The notes: generated by a model from the sequence alone, not told the origin. A stretch of 64,000 nt of DNA from Chryseobacterium antibioticum (GCF_012927325.1 NZ_JABBGI010000022.1:1-64000), one strand, 5' to 3'; counted from the stretch's first letter, positions 1-8,773 are shown. Numbers and translations are program-made.

Positions 1-539
1 TAATGAATTAATTTATTGATTATCAGATGAATATACAATATTTTATCTCAACAAACTAATGATAAATTATTTATTATCAAACAATTATATACTATCTTAT
101 GTGACTTCTATCATGCGTTTGCCCTGGTAAGTCGGCTGTTTAATCTTTTTAAAAAATACCTATGCTTCATTCAAATTCTAGAATCAGCCTTGTCAAGGTT
201 TTAAACCTTGACAAGGCTCATGGGACATGAATGATTGTATTTAGAATTGTGCAATAATTTGTGTCATTTGTGGTTAAAAAAGATATAGGCTTATTTAAAT
301 TTCCCACAGATTTCTCAGATTTTAAGCATCGTTCTTTGTGAAATCCGTGTCTTCTGTGGGAACTCAATGATTAAGTTTTGGTTTAAAAAATCTACTTCAT
401 CCCCCAAATTTTTGTGAGTGAAACTTAACCATCAGAATTAAAATCCATCTAAACCCATAACAGGTCAAAAAGCCCTAAAATAGCTCCATATTTGAGGGTT
501 TTACATAAATTACCTACCTTTAAAAAAAATAAATTTTAA
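1..539. other. Gene-free stretch with dispersed repeats
   Basis: No convincing coding region is seen. The stretch holds a perfect palindrome at 186-218 (listed separately). It also has a looser inverted pair, TTCCCACAGA at 301-310 and its complement at 353-362, of the kind scattered between flavobacterial genes. The sequence TACCTTTA near 517 resembles the TAnnTTTG -7 box and could serve the peptidase gene that starts at 540. Confidence 0.6.
186..218. repeat. REP-like perfect palindrome, copy 1
   Basis: Two 16-bp arms, the left one reading AGCCTTGTCAAGGTTT, flank a single central T and match perfectly. The core CCTTGTCAAGGTTT-n-AAACCTTGACAAGG recurs at 39281-39315 with different flanks. This is the behaviour of a dispersed REP-type element rather than of a gene-specific terminator; no T-tract follows on either side. 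Confidence 0.75.
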
Positions 540-2381
540 ATGAGAAAATCGGCTGCAATCATTTTTGCGTTTATCATTTCACAATTTCAGGCTCAGCAGG
601 GAGCTTATTATCAGCAGGCTGCGAAGTATAAAATGGATATTGATGTTAATGCTGAAAAATTTACCTACCAGGGAAAACAAAGTTTAGAATACACGAATAA
701 CTCACCTGATGAGCTGAACGTTGTGTATTTTCATCTGTACTGGAATGCTTTTAAGCCTAATTCGATGATGGACCAGAGAATTGCTGGCCAGGGGAAAAAT
801 GGAGATTCCAGACTGCAGAAAGACGGAGTTTCAAGATTGGCGTCTATTCCGAAAGATCAGGAAGGCGCCCAAAATATCCACTGGATCAAACAAAACGGAA
901 AAGATCTGAAATTTGAGATCCAGGAAACCATCATGAAGGTATATCTGGCAGAACCTATCCGACCCAATGCTACGACCACCTTTACAATGGATTGGGATGC
1001 TGTCATCCCTCAGCAGATCAGAAGAAGCGGTAGAAACAACAGGGAAGGCGTAGATATGACGATGACCCAGTGGTATCCGAAAATTGCAGAATATGATTAT
1101 GATGGTTGGGCAACCTTTGATTATATAGGAAGAGAATTTCATGCGCCGTTCTCGGACTTTGACGTTACCATCAAGATCAACAAAGATTATGTCATCGGAG
1201 CAGGAGGAATTCTTGAAAATCCGACGGAAGTAAAAGGATATGATGCCGCTGCAAAAATTACAGCTGATAAAAATAAAAAAGCGGTCTGGAAATGGAAAGC
1301 CAATAATATCCTGGACTTTGCCTGGAGTGCAGACAGAGATTATATCATCAAAATTTTTGATGTTCCGGAAGGACCAAAGGTATTCCTGGTTTATCAGCAG
1401 AATGACAAAACGAAAGTTTGGGAAGAAGCCCAGCCTTATGTGACCAAATATTTCCAGTTAATGAACAGTCATTTCGGAAAATACGTGTACCCGACATACG
1501 CTTTCATTCAGGGAGGCGATGGCGGAATGGAATACGGAATGTGTACTATGATCCTGGGAGAAGCGAAAGATATTAAAGGCTTAATGGGGCTAATGGCCCA
1601 CGAAGGCGCACACTCCTGGTATCAGCAGATGTTGGCAACCAACGAATCGGTACGCCCGTGGATGGATGAAGGATTTACTAGCTATGCGGAAGGTTCTGTG
1701 ATGTATCAGCTGTTTCCGGAAGAACTTCCCAACCCATTTGCCAATACAGTGAATGCATACAGAGCTTTCATTAAAAAAGGCATTGAAGAACCTGCGGTAT
1801 GGTTGGGAGACCACCATGACAATGGAAATGCATATACTTATGCATCCTACGTAAAAGGAGAACTGTATCTGGTAGAACTTGGTTACATCATGGGTGAGCA
1901 GAAACTTACTGAGACTTTAAAGCAGTATTACGACCAATGGCACCTGAAACACCCTTCTGAAAGAGATTTTCTTCACATTGCTCAAAAAGTGTCAGGAATG
2001 GATCTGAAATGGTTCCATAACTACTGGATCAACACGACGAAAACTATTGATTACGGGATCAAAGACGTGAAGTATGATGCAAAATCTACTACAATCACTT
2101 TGGTCAATAATGGGCAGGTTCCTATGCCTATTGATTTCAGTGTATTGACTACAGATAAAAAGGTAGTTACCTACCAGATCCCTTTAAATATGACCCATAC
2201 ATGGAAGGAAAAAGATATATATGGAGACTTTAAGACAATGCCTTACTGGCCATGGACGCAGAAAGAATATACGTTGACAATTCCTTACACGAAAGCTCAA
2301 CTTTCAGTTTTAGGAATAGATTTCAGCCAGAGATTGGCAGATGTAAATATGGATGATAATATTGTAGAAGTGAAACAATAG
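540..2381 (+). CDS. M1 family metallopeptidase (aminopeptidase N-like)
   Basis: Zinc aminopeptidase of the M1 (gluzincin) family, expected to trim N-terminal residues from peptides outside the cytoplasm. It is 613 residues long. A Sec signal peptide covers about residues 1-18. The zinc site is HEGAH at 354-358, with the third ligand Glu377 in WMDEG, which is the exact HExxH-x18-E spacing. A GGMEYG stretch stands where the family has its GAMEN exopeptidase motif. The C-terminal part looks like an immunoglobulin-like beta region. The gene is monocistronic, with a strong terminator just downstream. Family assignment is firm; substrate is unknown. Confidence 0.93.
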   Translation: MRKSAAIIFAFIISQFQAQQGAYYQQAAKYKMDIDVNAEKFTYQGKQSLEYTNNSPDELNVVYFHLYWNAFKPNSMMDQRIAGQGKNGDSRLQKDGVSRLASIPKDQEGAQNIHWIKQNGKDLKFEIQETIMKVYLAEPIRPNATTTFTMDWDAVIPQQIRRSGRNNREGVDMTMTQWYPKIAEYDYDGWATFDYIGREFHAPFSDFDVTIKINKDYVIGAGGILENPTEVKGYDAAAKITADKNKKAVWKWKANNILDFAWSADRDYIIKIFDVPEGPKVFLVYQQNDKTKVWEEAQPYVTKYFQLMNSHFGKYVYPTYAFIQGGDGGMEYGMCTMILGEAKDIKGLMGLMAHEGAHSWYQQMLATNESVRPWMDEGFTSYAEGSVMYQLFPEELPNPFANTVNAYRAFIKKGIEEPAVWLGDHHDNGNAYTYASYVKGELYLVELGYIMGEQKLTETLKQYYDQWHLKHPSERDFLHIAQKVSGMDLKWFHNYWINTTKTIDYGIKDVKYDAKSTTITLVNNGQVPMPIDFSVLTTDKKVVTYQIPLNMTHTWKEKDIYGDFKTMPYWPWTQKEYTLTIPYTKAQLSVLGIDFSQRLADVNMDDNIVEVKQ

Positions 2382-2397
2382 ATCCTATAAGATAAAT

Positions 2398-2429
2398 AAA
2401 AATCCCGCAGAGCTTTCTGCGGGATTTTT
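2398..2429 (+). terminator. Rho-independent terminator after the M1 peptidase gene
   Basis: The stem AAAAATCCCGCAG with loop AGCTTT and a perfect complementary arm ending in TTTTT lies 17 bp after the stop codon. The symmetric A and T tracts mean it could act in both directions. Confidence 0.9.
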
Positions 2430-2439
2430 ATTTGTATTT

Positions 2440-2593
2440 AATTTCGAGTATTCCGGTCTGAAATCTGATGTCTCACATCTTGACCCATTCACCATTCATT
2501 TGCGAAGCAGAATTCACCATTCACAACCCCATCATTACCGGAGCTTGCCTCGTATCTGAAATCTGATGTCTGAAATCTATCATCTGCAATTCC
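2440..2593. repeat. Degenerate short direct repeats between genes
   Basis: The phrase TCTGAAATCTGATGTCT occurs twice (near 2457 and 2564) and CATTCACCATTCA-like units occur twice in between. These low-complexity phrases look like intergenic filler; no reading frame or terminator is seen. Confidence 0.45.
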
Positions 2594-3196
2594 TTATTTT
2601 ATTCCAAACTGCTGTACCATCCAGTGATTAGGATGATTTTTGACCAGATCATTCTTTAAAACCTCATCTTTCGTGTTAAGGTAAGTGTATACTTTTAAAG
2701 GAACTGAATCCGGATATTCTTTTAATCCCTGATCTAATACCGTTTTGACTTCGCTTTTCTTTCCTGCTCCATCCAGTGATTCGGCTTTATAGATATAAAT
2801 GATGGCAGGTACTTTTCCATAAACCTCCCTGGTTTCGTTCTCCAGGATGTTCATGGTTTCGATCTGGAATTCGGTATCAGGTGCTTTTCCAGCCATTGAA
2901 GTTCTGCTGATGTGCTGTTGATACATCAGAAAAAGCATCAGGATATGAAGGTTCTTTGTATTGGGATCTGAAGCCATTTTCTCAATTCTCTGAATGGTCT
3001 CCGGAGTCATTTCATCATTTTCTGCCTGCAGGTTTTTATTGTAAAACTCATCCAGTACTTCATAGACAGCGCGGTCATTCTTGTCAATCTTGGCCTGTTC
3101 TTTTATTTTTTGGAATAGGTCTTTTACTTGGGCTCCACTCTGCGCAAAAGCATTCAGACCAATACAAAAGAAAAATGCTAAGATCAATTTTTTCAT
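2594..3196 (-). CDS. Secreted hypothetical protein with helical repeats
   Basis: I do not recognise a named family. The start chosen is the ATG at 3196, because it puts a clear Sec signal peptide (MKKLILAFFFCIGLNAFAQ) at the N-terminus. An upstream in-frame ATG would add 41 residues of unlikely sequence. The mature part, about 180 residues, is charged and mostly helical, with a TPR-like feel (it ends in a stretch about a 'DQGLKEYPDSVPLK' unit). A periplasmic tetratricopeptide-type protein is possible. It is followed on the same strand by nothing obvious; the M23 peptidase gene lies upstream. Confidence 0.7.
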   Translation of the reverse strand: MKKLILAFFFCIGLNAFAQSGAQVKDLFQKIKEQAKIDKNDRAVYEVLDEFYNKNLQAENDEMTPETIQRIEKMASDPNTKNLHILMLFLMYQQHISRTSMAGKAPDTEFQIETMNILENETREVYGKVPAIIYIYKAESLDGAGKKSEVKTVLDQGLKEYPDSVPLKVYTYLNTKDEVLKNDLVKNHPNHWMVQQFGIK

Positions 3197-3328
3197 AGAA
3201 AACAGGTTTAAAATATTTTCAGTTTTAAAGGTAACTAAATGTTTCCACTTTTCTAAATCTTCGATCCAAATTTTGCTTAGTATGTGTAAAGAAAGCAGTA
3301 CACTCATTAAAAAAATCAAGAATTAATC

Positions 3329-4162
3329 TTAATATTCTTTTGCGTAAGTTTTCTTCTCTGCCAGATATTCAGTTTTACTTCCGTTTCCAGTTTTGAAAAG
3401 AGTTTTAATTGTTTTCTTTTGTTTAGCATTTGTGAAGTCGGGTAAATAGCATACAAAATGCAGATGAGGTCCGTTTGTCCAACCTGTATTGCCACTTAAT
3501 CCTATCAGGTCACCTTTTTTTACAGTATCCCCGATTTTTACTTTAACTCCATTTTGTTTTAAATGAAAATATTGAGCAATTGTTCCGTCTGAATGTAAAA
3601 TAGAAATATAATTGGCCAGATTTGCACAACTGATTGTGGGACATCCTTTGTTGCTGGTTTGAACAGCCTCAATCACTTTTCCTTCTCTTGCCGCTGTAAT
3701 CTCCGTGCCTTCGGGCATTACAAAATCTAAAGAGTTTTCATTCTGGTGAGAAAATGTTCCGTTGTAACCTTGATAGACATTGAAAGATTTGCCTTTTTGA
3801 AAAGGGAGGTCGTATTGGTAGTCAGAATCATAGGTTTTAACGGTGACATCTCCGATCATTGTATAATAGTTGGGCATTTTCTTTATTTTCCAGCCTTTCG
3901 TCTTATCATTAACTACAAAATAAGTAATTCTGTATTTTGTGGAATTTGCAGGTATTACCTGAATGAGTTTGAATGCTTCTGGGGTCCTCATGTTTTCAAC
4001 TTCAGGTTGCTGAGGAAATGATATTGAAATAGGATAAATTTCAGCATTATCTACATAGTAGGTGACTGAATCTTTCTTTTGCTCAAAATATATTTTTGCC
4101 GGTTTCTGAGTGAACATCAATGCAAATTGGGCTAATAATATCAGGGTAATTATCTTTTTCAT
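3329..4162 (-). CDS. M23 family (LytM) peptidoglycan endopeptidase
   Basis: Zinc endopeptidase expected to cut peptide cross-links in the cell wall. It is 277 residues with a signal peptide (about 1-19). The LytM core lies in the C-terminal half: the first zinc-ligand region is HQNENSLDF (the family has HxxxD), followed by the typical glycine-rich LIGLSGNTGWTNGPHLHF, which supplies the HxH ligands. The N-terminal half is an uncharacterised beta domain. Enzyme activity is likely because the ligands are intact, but the first motif is looser than the usual HxGxD. Confidence 0.88.
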   Translation of the reverse strand: MKKIITLILLAQFALMFTQKPAKIYFEQKKDSVTYYVDNAEIYPISISFPQQPEVENMRTPEAFKLIQVIPANSTKYRITYFVVNDKTKGWKIKKMPNYYTMIGDVTVKTYDSDYQYDLPFQKGKSFNVYQGYNGTFSHQNENSLDFVMPEGTEITAAREGKVIEAVQTSNKGCPTISCANLANYISILHSDGTIAQYFHLKQNGVKVKIGDTVKKGDLIGLSGNTGWTNGPHLHFVCYLPDFTNAKQKKTIKTLFKTGNGSKTEYLAEKKTYAKEY

Positions 4163-4287
4163 TCTATTGTGGTTAGTTTTTGATAAGTATTTTATTCTGT
4201 GAGGAGGTAGCGTTATCTACTTTAAGCTAGATAATTTTAAAGTTGTTCTACATAGCTTGTGTAAATTGATCAGTTTTTTTATAGCTT

Positions 4288-4719
4288 CTATTTTGATATT
4301 TTTTCAAATATTTGAATCCGATACCTTGTTACAGAGGGATAGTATAATTCCAATTTTTCATTAATTAATTTTAGATGATGGTCTCCACCTAATCCCGGAC
4401 ATTTATCTGCTTCAAATCGAAATGTTTTATCTAAGTTCATATATTTTGGCAAATAAAATTTTCCTTTTGAATTATTGTCTTTAGTTTCTTGCCAATTTCC
4501 TGTACATAAATCTCCATTTGAAATAAATGTCCCATCAGCTTTAAGCGATATGGTCATTTTACTTTCTACTTTTTCAGGAGTCAATGATGAGCGAGCAACA
4601 TAAATATTATCACTATTAATTATACTGGAAAGTTTCCAATTTCCTACAAGATTATTTTGTAAAGAATTACAATTATAAAAGGACAAAAGAATAATTATTA
4701 AAGTTATATTTTTTATCAT
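4288..4719 (-). CDS. Small lipocalin-like lipoprotein
   Basis: A 143-residue protein with a lipoprotein signal ending in SFYNC (lipobox Cys about residue 17). The mature part begins with LVGNWKLSS, the typical opening of lipocalin-like 'GxW' domains, and contains alternating beta-strand patterns (KADGTFISNGD). It is probably anchored in a membrane facing the periplasm. The ligand is unknown. It stands alone between the M23 gene and coaX. Confidence 0.72.
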   Translation of the reverse strand: MIKNITLIIILLSFYNCNSLQNNLVGNWKLSSIINSDNIYVARSSLTPEKVESKMTISLKADGTFISNGDLCTGNWQETKDNNSKGKFYLPKYMNLDKTFRFEADKCPGLGGDHHLKLINEKLELYYPSVTRYRIQIFEKISK

Positions 4720-5026
4720 TTTATTTGTATTAAGAGTAAATACAATAATAGAATATTTCCATAAATCCTCAATACATTTAAAGAAAATATTTAAATTCCA
4801 CAGTCAGCTCCCAATACAGGTTGTTACAATCATCATCTTTTCTTTATTCTCTGTTTTGATTTAAATAGGATATTGACTTTATTCTCAACGCTTTAATGAG
4901 TTTCATCAGAAGACGGGCAAATGTAGAGCCCTCAAATAAGCTAAATAACATGGAGATTGCTTATTTTTGAGGATAAAGCCTTATTTTTACAACTGTTTTT
5001 TAACCCATACAAGCTTAAAAAATCAA
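4720..5026. promoter_or_regulatory. Intergenic region with the coaX promoter
   Basis: No gene is seen. A -7 box TATTTTTG lies at 4962-4969. It is embedded in an imperfect inverted repeat whose arms are CTCAAATAAGC (4931-4941) and GCTTATTTTTGAG (4959-4971). Transcription from this box would start near 4976, downstream of an in-frame ATG at 4967, which supports the 5027 start for coaX. Confidence 0.5.
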
Positions 5027-5785
5027 ATGAATTCAATCGTAATCAACGTAGGGAACAGCAATATCAGATTTGGTCTTTTCAATGGAGATAACTGTGATAT
5101 TTCATGGGTAATCAATACAAAACCCTACAGAACAGTAGATGAGCTGTATGTACAGATGCTTATGCTGTACCAAACCTATAAAATAGAACCGAAAGAGATC
5201 AGTACAATCATTATCGGGTCCGTAGTACCTCAGCTTACCAAAGTGATTAGTTCGGCCATCAAAAAAATCCATGGTATTCAGCCTGTGATTGTTGACCGGT
5301 CTACGCCTTCAGGAGTGCAGGCAAAATCTAAGCAGATGGGGACAGATATTTATGCTAATCTTGTAGCTGCCCATAATTTGTATCCTGACCGGAAAAAAAT
5401 CATCATCGATTTCGGAACTGCGCTTACAGCAAGCTGTGTAACAGAGACAGGAGAAACGCTGGGAGTGATTATTGCTCCCGGAATTGTAACCTCTTTAAAT
5501 TCTTTGATCAATCAGACTGCTCAGCTTCCTGATATTGAGCTTAAAAAGCCAAAATCTGTACTGGGACTGGATACGGTAACGTGTATGCAAAGCGGAATGG
5601 TATATGGATTTCTGGGCATGGTAGAAGGTTTTATAGACCGTATCAACGATGAGGTGAATGATGATTGTTTTGTGGTGGCAACGGGTGGTGTTTCCCATGT
5701 TTATAAGCCACTGACGGAAAAGATTCATGTAATGGACAGGTTACATACATTGAAGGGACTTTACTTTTTAGGTAAAAATTTATAG
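5027..5785 (+). CDS. coaX: Type III pantothenate kinase CoaX
   Basis: Phosphorylates pantothenate, the first step of coenzyme A synthesis, in the cytoplasm. The ATG at 5027 is chosen because MNSIVINVGNSNIRFGLF matches the conserved N-terminal phosphate-binding strand (D/N-x-GN-S/T) of the ASKHA fold; a 20-residue extension is possible but the promoter lies inside it. Other family marks are the IIDFGTALTA block in the middle and the ATGGVSHVY block near the end. At 252 residues it has the usual family length. The first acidic residue is replaced by Asn (VNVGNS), as seen in some members. Confidence 0.92.
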   Translation: MNSIVINVGNSNIRFGLFNGDNCDISWVINTKPYRTVDELYVQMLMLYQTYKIEPKEISTIIIGSVVPQLTKVISSAIKKIHGIQPVIVDRSTPSGVQAKSKQMGTDIYANLVAAHNLYPDRKKIIIDFGTALTASCVTETGETLGVIIAPGIVTSLNSLINQTAQLPDIELKKPKSVLGLDTVTCMQSGMVYGFLGMVEGFIDRINDEVNDDCFVVATGGVSHVYKPLTEKIHVMDRLHTLKGLYFLGKNL

Positions 5786-5840
5786 ATATAAAAGATTCAG
5801 GTCAAGGTTGAGTTTAAGGGTTGTTCAATAAAAATAAACC

Positions 5841-6383
5841 ATGAGAAAATTAGAAAAATTTCCAAAGATAGAAACAGAAAGATTGATTCTCTCTCAGCTG
5901 AAAGAGGAAGACATTCCTTTTGTGACTGAATATCTTCAGAACAAAATTTTCTCGGACCTTACCTCCAATATTCCCTATCCTTATACCAGAGAGCATTCGG
6001 AACTTTGGATTAAGATGTCTCAGGAAGCTTTTGACAATAATACAGGATACACATTTGCCATCCGTAATAAAGACGGACAAATTATAGGAGCGATAGGACT
6101 TCACGACAGGGAAGATGATAAAGCCGAACTTGGTTATTGGATGGGAAGACCTTTCTGGAACAAAGGGTATATTACAGAAGCAGCTCTTGCGTTGATTGAA
6201 TTTGGTTTCCGGGAACTGGAATTCAACAAGATTTATGCTACTTATTTTCTTCATAATCCTGCCTCCGGAAGAATCCTGGAAAAGATAGGAATGGATGAAG
6301 AAGCAAGGCTGAAACAACACCTTAAAAAGGACGGTGAATATTTTGACGTCATGATGTATTCTGTTCTGAAAAATAAATATTGA
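5841..6383 (+). CDS. GNAT family N-acetyltransferase (RimJ/RimL type)
   Basis: 180 residues with the layout of ribosomal-protein-type acetyltransferases: TERLILSQLKEEDIPF at the start, a central ELGYWMGRPFWNKGYITEA block that forms the acetyl-CoA pyrophosphate loop, and the ending NPASGRILEKIGM. It uses acetyl-CoA to modify an amine. The substrate cannot be read from the sequence. It lies 55 bp after coaX and may be cotranscribed. Confidence 0.88.
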   Translation: MRKLEKFPKIETERLILSQLKEEDIPFVTEYLQNKIFSDLTSNIPYPYTREHSELWIKMSQEAFDNNTGYTFAIRNKDGQIIGAIGLHDREDDKAELGYWMGRPFWNKGYITEAALALIEFGFRELEFNKIYATYFLHNPASGRILEKIGMDEEARLKQHLKKDGEYFDVMMYSVLKNKY

Positions 6384-6427
6384 TTTAACTTTTCACGGAA
6401 GGAGACTTCAAATCTCAAAATACTTCC

Positions 6428-6622
6428 ATGAAATCAACCTACTTTCTAGTAGCCTTAATCTTAAGCACATTTCTTTTTTCAAAAACTAAGCTGATCGCTT
6501 TTAAAAGTCATAGCGGAAATTCTACACACTTTAGTGCCGCCGTTTCTGAAAATTTTTATGATACCAATTCATCTAATCTTGGTGTAGTTCCGGAAAGGTA
6601 TGTAAGAGATGCCAGACAGTAA
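6428..6622 (+). CDS. Small secreted hypothetical protein
   Basis: A 64-residue ORF with a hydrophobic N-terminal segment (YFLVALILSTFLF) that reads as a signal peptide or single membrane helix, then a short polar tail rich in Ser and Asn. No family is recognised. It follows the acetyltransferase gene by 44 bp and converges on tadA with 1 bp between the ORFs. It could be a spurious ORF; the signal-like start is the only positive evidence. Confidence 0.45.
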   Translation: MKSTYFLVALILSTFLFSKTKLIAFKSHSGNSTHFSAAVSENFYDTNSSNLGVVPERYVRDARQ

Positions 6623-6623
6623 G

Positions 6624-7055
6624 TTATCTTTTGCTTTTGAAAAACTCTTTCACGATGGATGAACATTCATGTTCCATGACTCCGGTTATTATTTCTGTTT
6701 TGGGGTGTAAAGAAAGATGCTTGTTGATAAATCCTCTTTGTTCATCTCTGGCACCAATCACCACTTTTGAAATCTGTGACCATGAAAGCGCTCCCGAACA
6801 CATCACACAAGGCTCCATCGTTACATACAATGTACAGTTGACCAAATATTTACCTCCAAGGAAATTGGCAGCTGAGGTAATAGCCTGCATTTCTGCATGG
6901 GCAGTCACGTCGTTTAGAGTTTCGGTGAGATTGTGGGCTCTCGCAATGATGCGGTTATTGGAAACGATCACACATCCGATAGGAACCTCATCTTTTTCTA
7001 ATGCAGCTTCTGCTTCCTGCAGGGCCATTTTCATGTAGTATTCGTCGGTAAACAT
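6624..7055 (-). CDS. tadA: tRNA adenosine deaminase TadA-like nucleoside deaminase
   Basis: Cytidine-deaminase-fold enzyme that probably converts adenosine 34 of tRNA-Arg to inosine. It is 143 residues with the zinc motif HAEMQAI (His ligand plus catalytic Glu) followed by MEPCVMCSGAL, which supplies the PCxxC cysteines. Length and motifs fit TadA; a guanine-deaminase-like role cannot be fully excluded. The upstream gene's stop codon directly abuts this ATG, so the two are probably cotranscribed. Confidence 0.88.
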   Translation of the reverse strand: MFTDEYYMKMALQEAEAALEKDEVPIGCVIVSNNRIIARAHNLTETLNDVTAHAEMQAITSAANFLGGKYLVNCTLYVTMEPCVMCSGALSWSQISKVVIGARDEQRGFINKHLSLHPKTEIITGVMEHECSSIVKEFFKSKR

Positions 7056-7682
7056 TTACTCTTCAATAGTTAAGGTTAAAGGAAGTCTCAGCTGATATCT
7101 AGCCGTTTCTCCATTGATAATGGCAGGAGAAAATTTCTCTGAAACAGAATACAATGCAATTTCAGCCTGCCGGTTGAAGGTGAAATTATTCCCCTGTGCA
7201 TGAACATTGCTGATGCTGCCATCTTTTTCAACAATAAAAGCTACATCTGTTTTGACGGTTTTTACTTCGGTATAAACTCCTTCTGTGTAAAAAATATTGG
7301 CGACTTCCTGCCTCAATGTATTGAACCCACCAGGATAATCCGCGGATTTTTCAAAATCGACTGGTTTATCGGGATTGTTTTCTGATATGCCTTTTGGACT
7401 CTTTAGAGATTGAAGGTCTTCCAGATTTCTTACTTTTAACAAAGCTGCGATCATGGATACATTTTCAATGCTGTCCATCTTTTTCATGAAAAGAACATAA
7501 TCAAGCTTTATACTTGCCTTTCTGAAAGAGTCGGATTCCAGATCGAACTTCTTTTTGAATTCTGTATTCAGCATGGTTCTGTGCTGGTTGTAATAGTTTT
7601 TTACATGCTTGAATTCTTCCTTCTGCTGGGAAAAGCAAACGGAAGAAATAAGACAGAACAGGTATAGAAATAGAGCTTTCAA
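7056..7682 (-). CDS. TonB C-terminal-domain-like secreted protein
   Basis: 208 residues with a signal peptide (MKALFLYLFCLISSVCFSQ). The C-terminal about 100 residues resemble the TonB C-terminal fold common in Bacteroidota: a 'YPGGFNTLRQEVANIFY' helix, then VDVAF-type strands and the ending 'ARYQLRLPLTLTIEE'. It has a cleavable signal instead of a TonB transmembrane anchor and lacks a long proline-rich linker, so it is probably not a classical energy transducer. It forms a two-gene unit with tadA (no gap). Confidence 0.7.
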   Translation of the reverse strand: MKALFLYLFCLISSVCFSQQKEEFKHVKNYYNQHRTMLNTEFKKKFDLESDSFRKASIKLDYVLFMKKMDSIENVSMIAALLKVRNLEDLQSLKSPKGISENNPDKPVDFEKSADYPGGFNTLRQEVANIFYTEGVYTEVKTVKTDVAFIVEKDGSISNVHAQGNNFTFNRQAEIALYSVSEKFSPAIINGETARYQLRLPLTLTIEE

Positions 7683-7735
7683 AAAAGTATATTTATGTAA
7701 ATATAATCAAAAAAAATGAGCTTTATGTCTTATGA

Positions 7736-8656
7736 TCAGCTTTCCAGATAGCGGTTCAGTGACTCCTGAAGATGGGTGCGGATGTCATCAACTAAACCTT
7801 TAGGTTCAAGGACGGTGACTTCTTTGCCATAGGAAAGAATTTCCTGCATAAAATCATACGTAGGATGAAGGAAGAACTCGAAATAGATCTCTTCCAGGGT
7901 TTCTTTGGTTTCTTTCTGAGACTGGTGAAGCGGGAAACTTCTGATGTATTCTCCCTGATGTCTGCTGCATTTCATGACGATCTTCTCAGGATTTTGCTCT
8001 GCCAGATTCATAACGCCGAAAGCATTTTTGAAATGTTCTCTGAAATTGTAATTATACTTTTCACGAAACTTATTATCACTTACATCCAGATAATTGACCC
8101 TGTCTAAACCGAATGACTTCAAGATCTTGTCCTTGGTGTCAATGGCGATGAGGTACCATCTGTCCTTGGATTCCTTTAAGGCAAGGGGATGTACTTTGCG
8201 GGAAGTCATTATTTTATTTTTGTAGTTGTAATGTTCAAAACTTACGACTCTCTTATTCCGGATAGCGAAGAAAAGATCATAGAAATGCTCTATCCCAGTG
8301 GGTTTTCTGCTTTCAAAAAAGATAAAATCTGAAAAATCCGGATGAAGATTCAAAGCATTGCTTACCTGAAAAGATTCCAATAATTTTTGGTTGTATTCAT
8401 CCACTTCCATGATGGGGCGGCTCTCAATATAATACCTGTTGTCACCTTTCTTTTTATTGTGAATGGAAAGATTAAAAAGATCAGAGATCTCGCGAATATC
8501 TCTTTGCAATGTACGGATCGAGTAGCTCTTGATCCCTGCATCCTGAAATTCGAAAGAGTTTAAAAGATAGTCCTCCAGCTGGGAATAAGTAGCCGGAGAA
8601 CTTTCTAATCTTTTTATAATTAAGGCATATCTTGTCAGATAAAAATCTTTTTTCAT
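7736..8656 (-). CDS. WYL-domain transcriptional regulator
   Basis: A 306-residue regulator with the YafY/PafB/BrxR layout. It has an N-terminal winged helix (about 1-75, with the helix-turn-helix around SYSIRTLQRDIREI at 44-57), a WYL domain (about 130-195, with the signature RWYLIAID at 166-173 and SFGLDRV at 181-187) and a C-terminal WCX-like region. WYL domains sense ligands, often nucleic acid, and such proteins control DNA-damage or phage-defence genes in several phyla. Its own promoter carries the 15-bp dyad found at five other island promoters, so it is the best candidate to bind that element and probably controls itself. A 126-bp copy of its 5' end is found at 10344-10469. Confidence 0.9.
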   Translation of the reverse strand: MKKDFYLTRYALIIKRLESSPATYSQLEDYLLNSFEFQDAGIKSYSIRTLQRDIREISDLFNLSIHNKKKGDNRYYIESRPIMEVDEYNQKLLESFQVSNALNLHPDFSDFIFFESRKPTGIEHFYDLFFAIRNKRVVSFEHYNYKNKIMTSRKVHPLALKESKDRWYLIAIDTKDKILKSFGLDRVNYLDVSDNKFREKYNYNFREHFKNAFGVMNLAEQNPEKIVMKCSRHQGEYIRSFPLHQSQKETKETLEEIYFEFFLHPTYDFMQEILSYGKEVTVLEPKGLVDDIRTHLQESLNRYLES

Positions 8657-8671
8657 TCGTCTGTATTTTAT

Positions 8672-8686
8672 ATGGCAGCAAAGCTG
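8672..8686 (-). promoter_or_regulatory. Small hairpin in the WYL mRNA leader
   Basis: The leader contains GCAGC-loop-GCTGC about 16-30 nt upstream of the start codon. The duplicated leader at 10483-10500 has a different sequence here but can still fold (GGCA/TGCC), which suggests the fold may matter. It could affect translation. The evidence is weak because the stems are only four to five base pairs. Confidence 0.35.
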
Positions 8687-8711
8687 CGTTTCATGGTGAA
8701 ATTTTATAAGA

Positions 8712-8745
8712 CAAATATATAGGCTTAATGCGACAAAACGTGTCG
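8712..8745 (-). promoter_or_regulatory. Regulon promoter 1 (WYL gene)
   Basis: Reading the minus strand, the dyad CGACACGTTTTGTCG (8745-8731) is followed by one base, then 10 bp, then the -7 box TATATTTG (8719-8712). The dyad arms CGACA and TGTCG are perfectly inverted around 5 bp. No separate -33 TTTG element is needed: the TTTTG inside the dyad is closest. The predicted RNA would have a leader of about 50 nt. Confidence 0.8.
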
Positions 8746-8773
8746 TGTTTTATTTTTTATCTGTATGTTATAA

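Noticed and set aside
5850..6320. 156-codon open frame opposite the acetyltransferase gene
   Set aside because: The plus-strand frame has clear GNAT motifs; the minus-strand frame has none.
8481..8681. 66-codon frame overlapping the WYL start, which could look like a leader peptide
   Set aside because: It overlaps the regulator's first codons in another frame and shows no conserved leader features; the duplicated copy diverges at its start.
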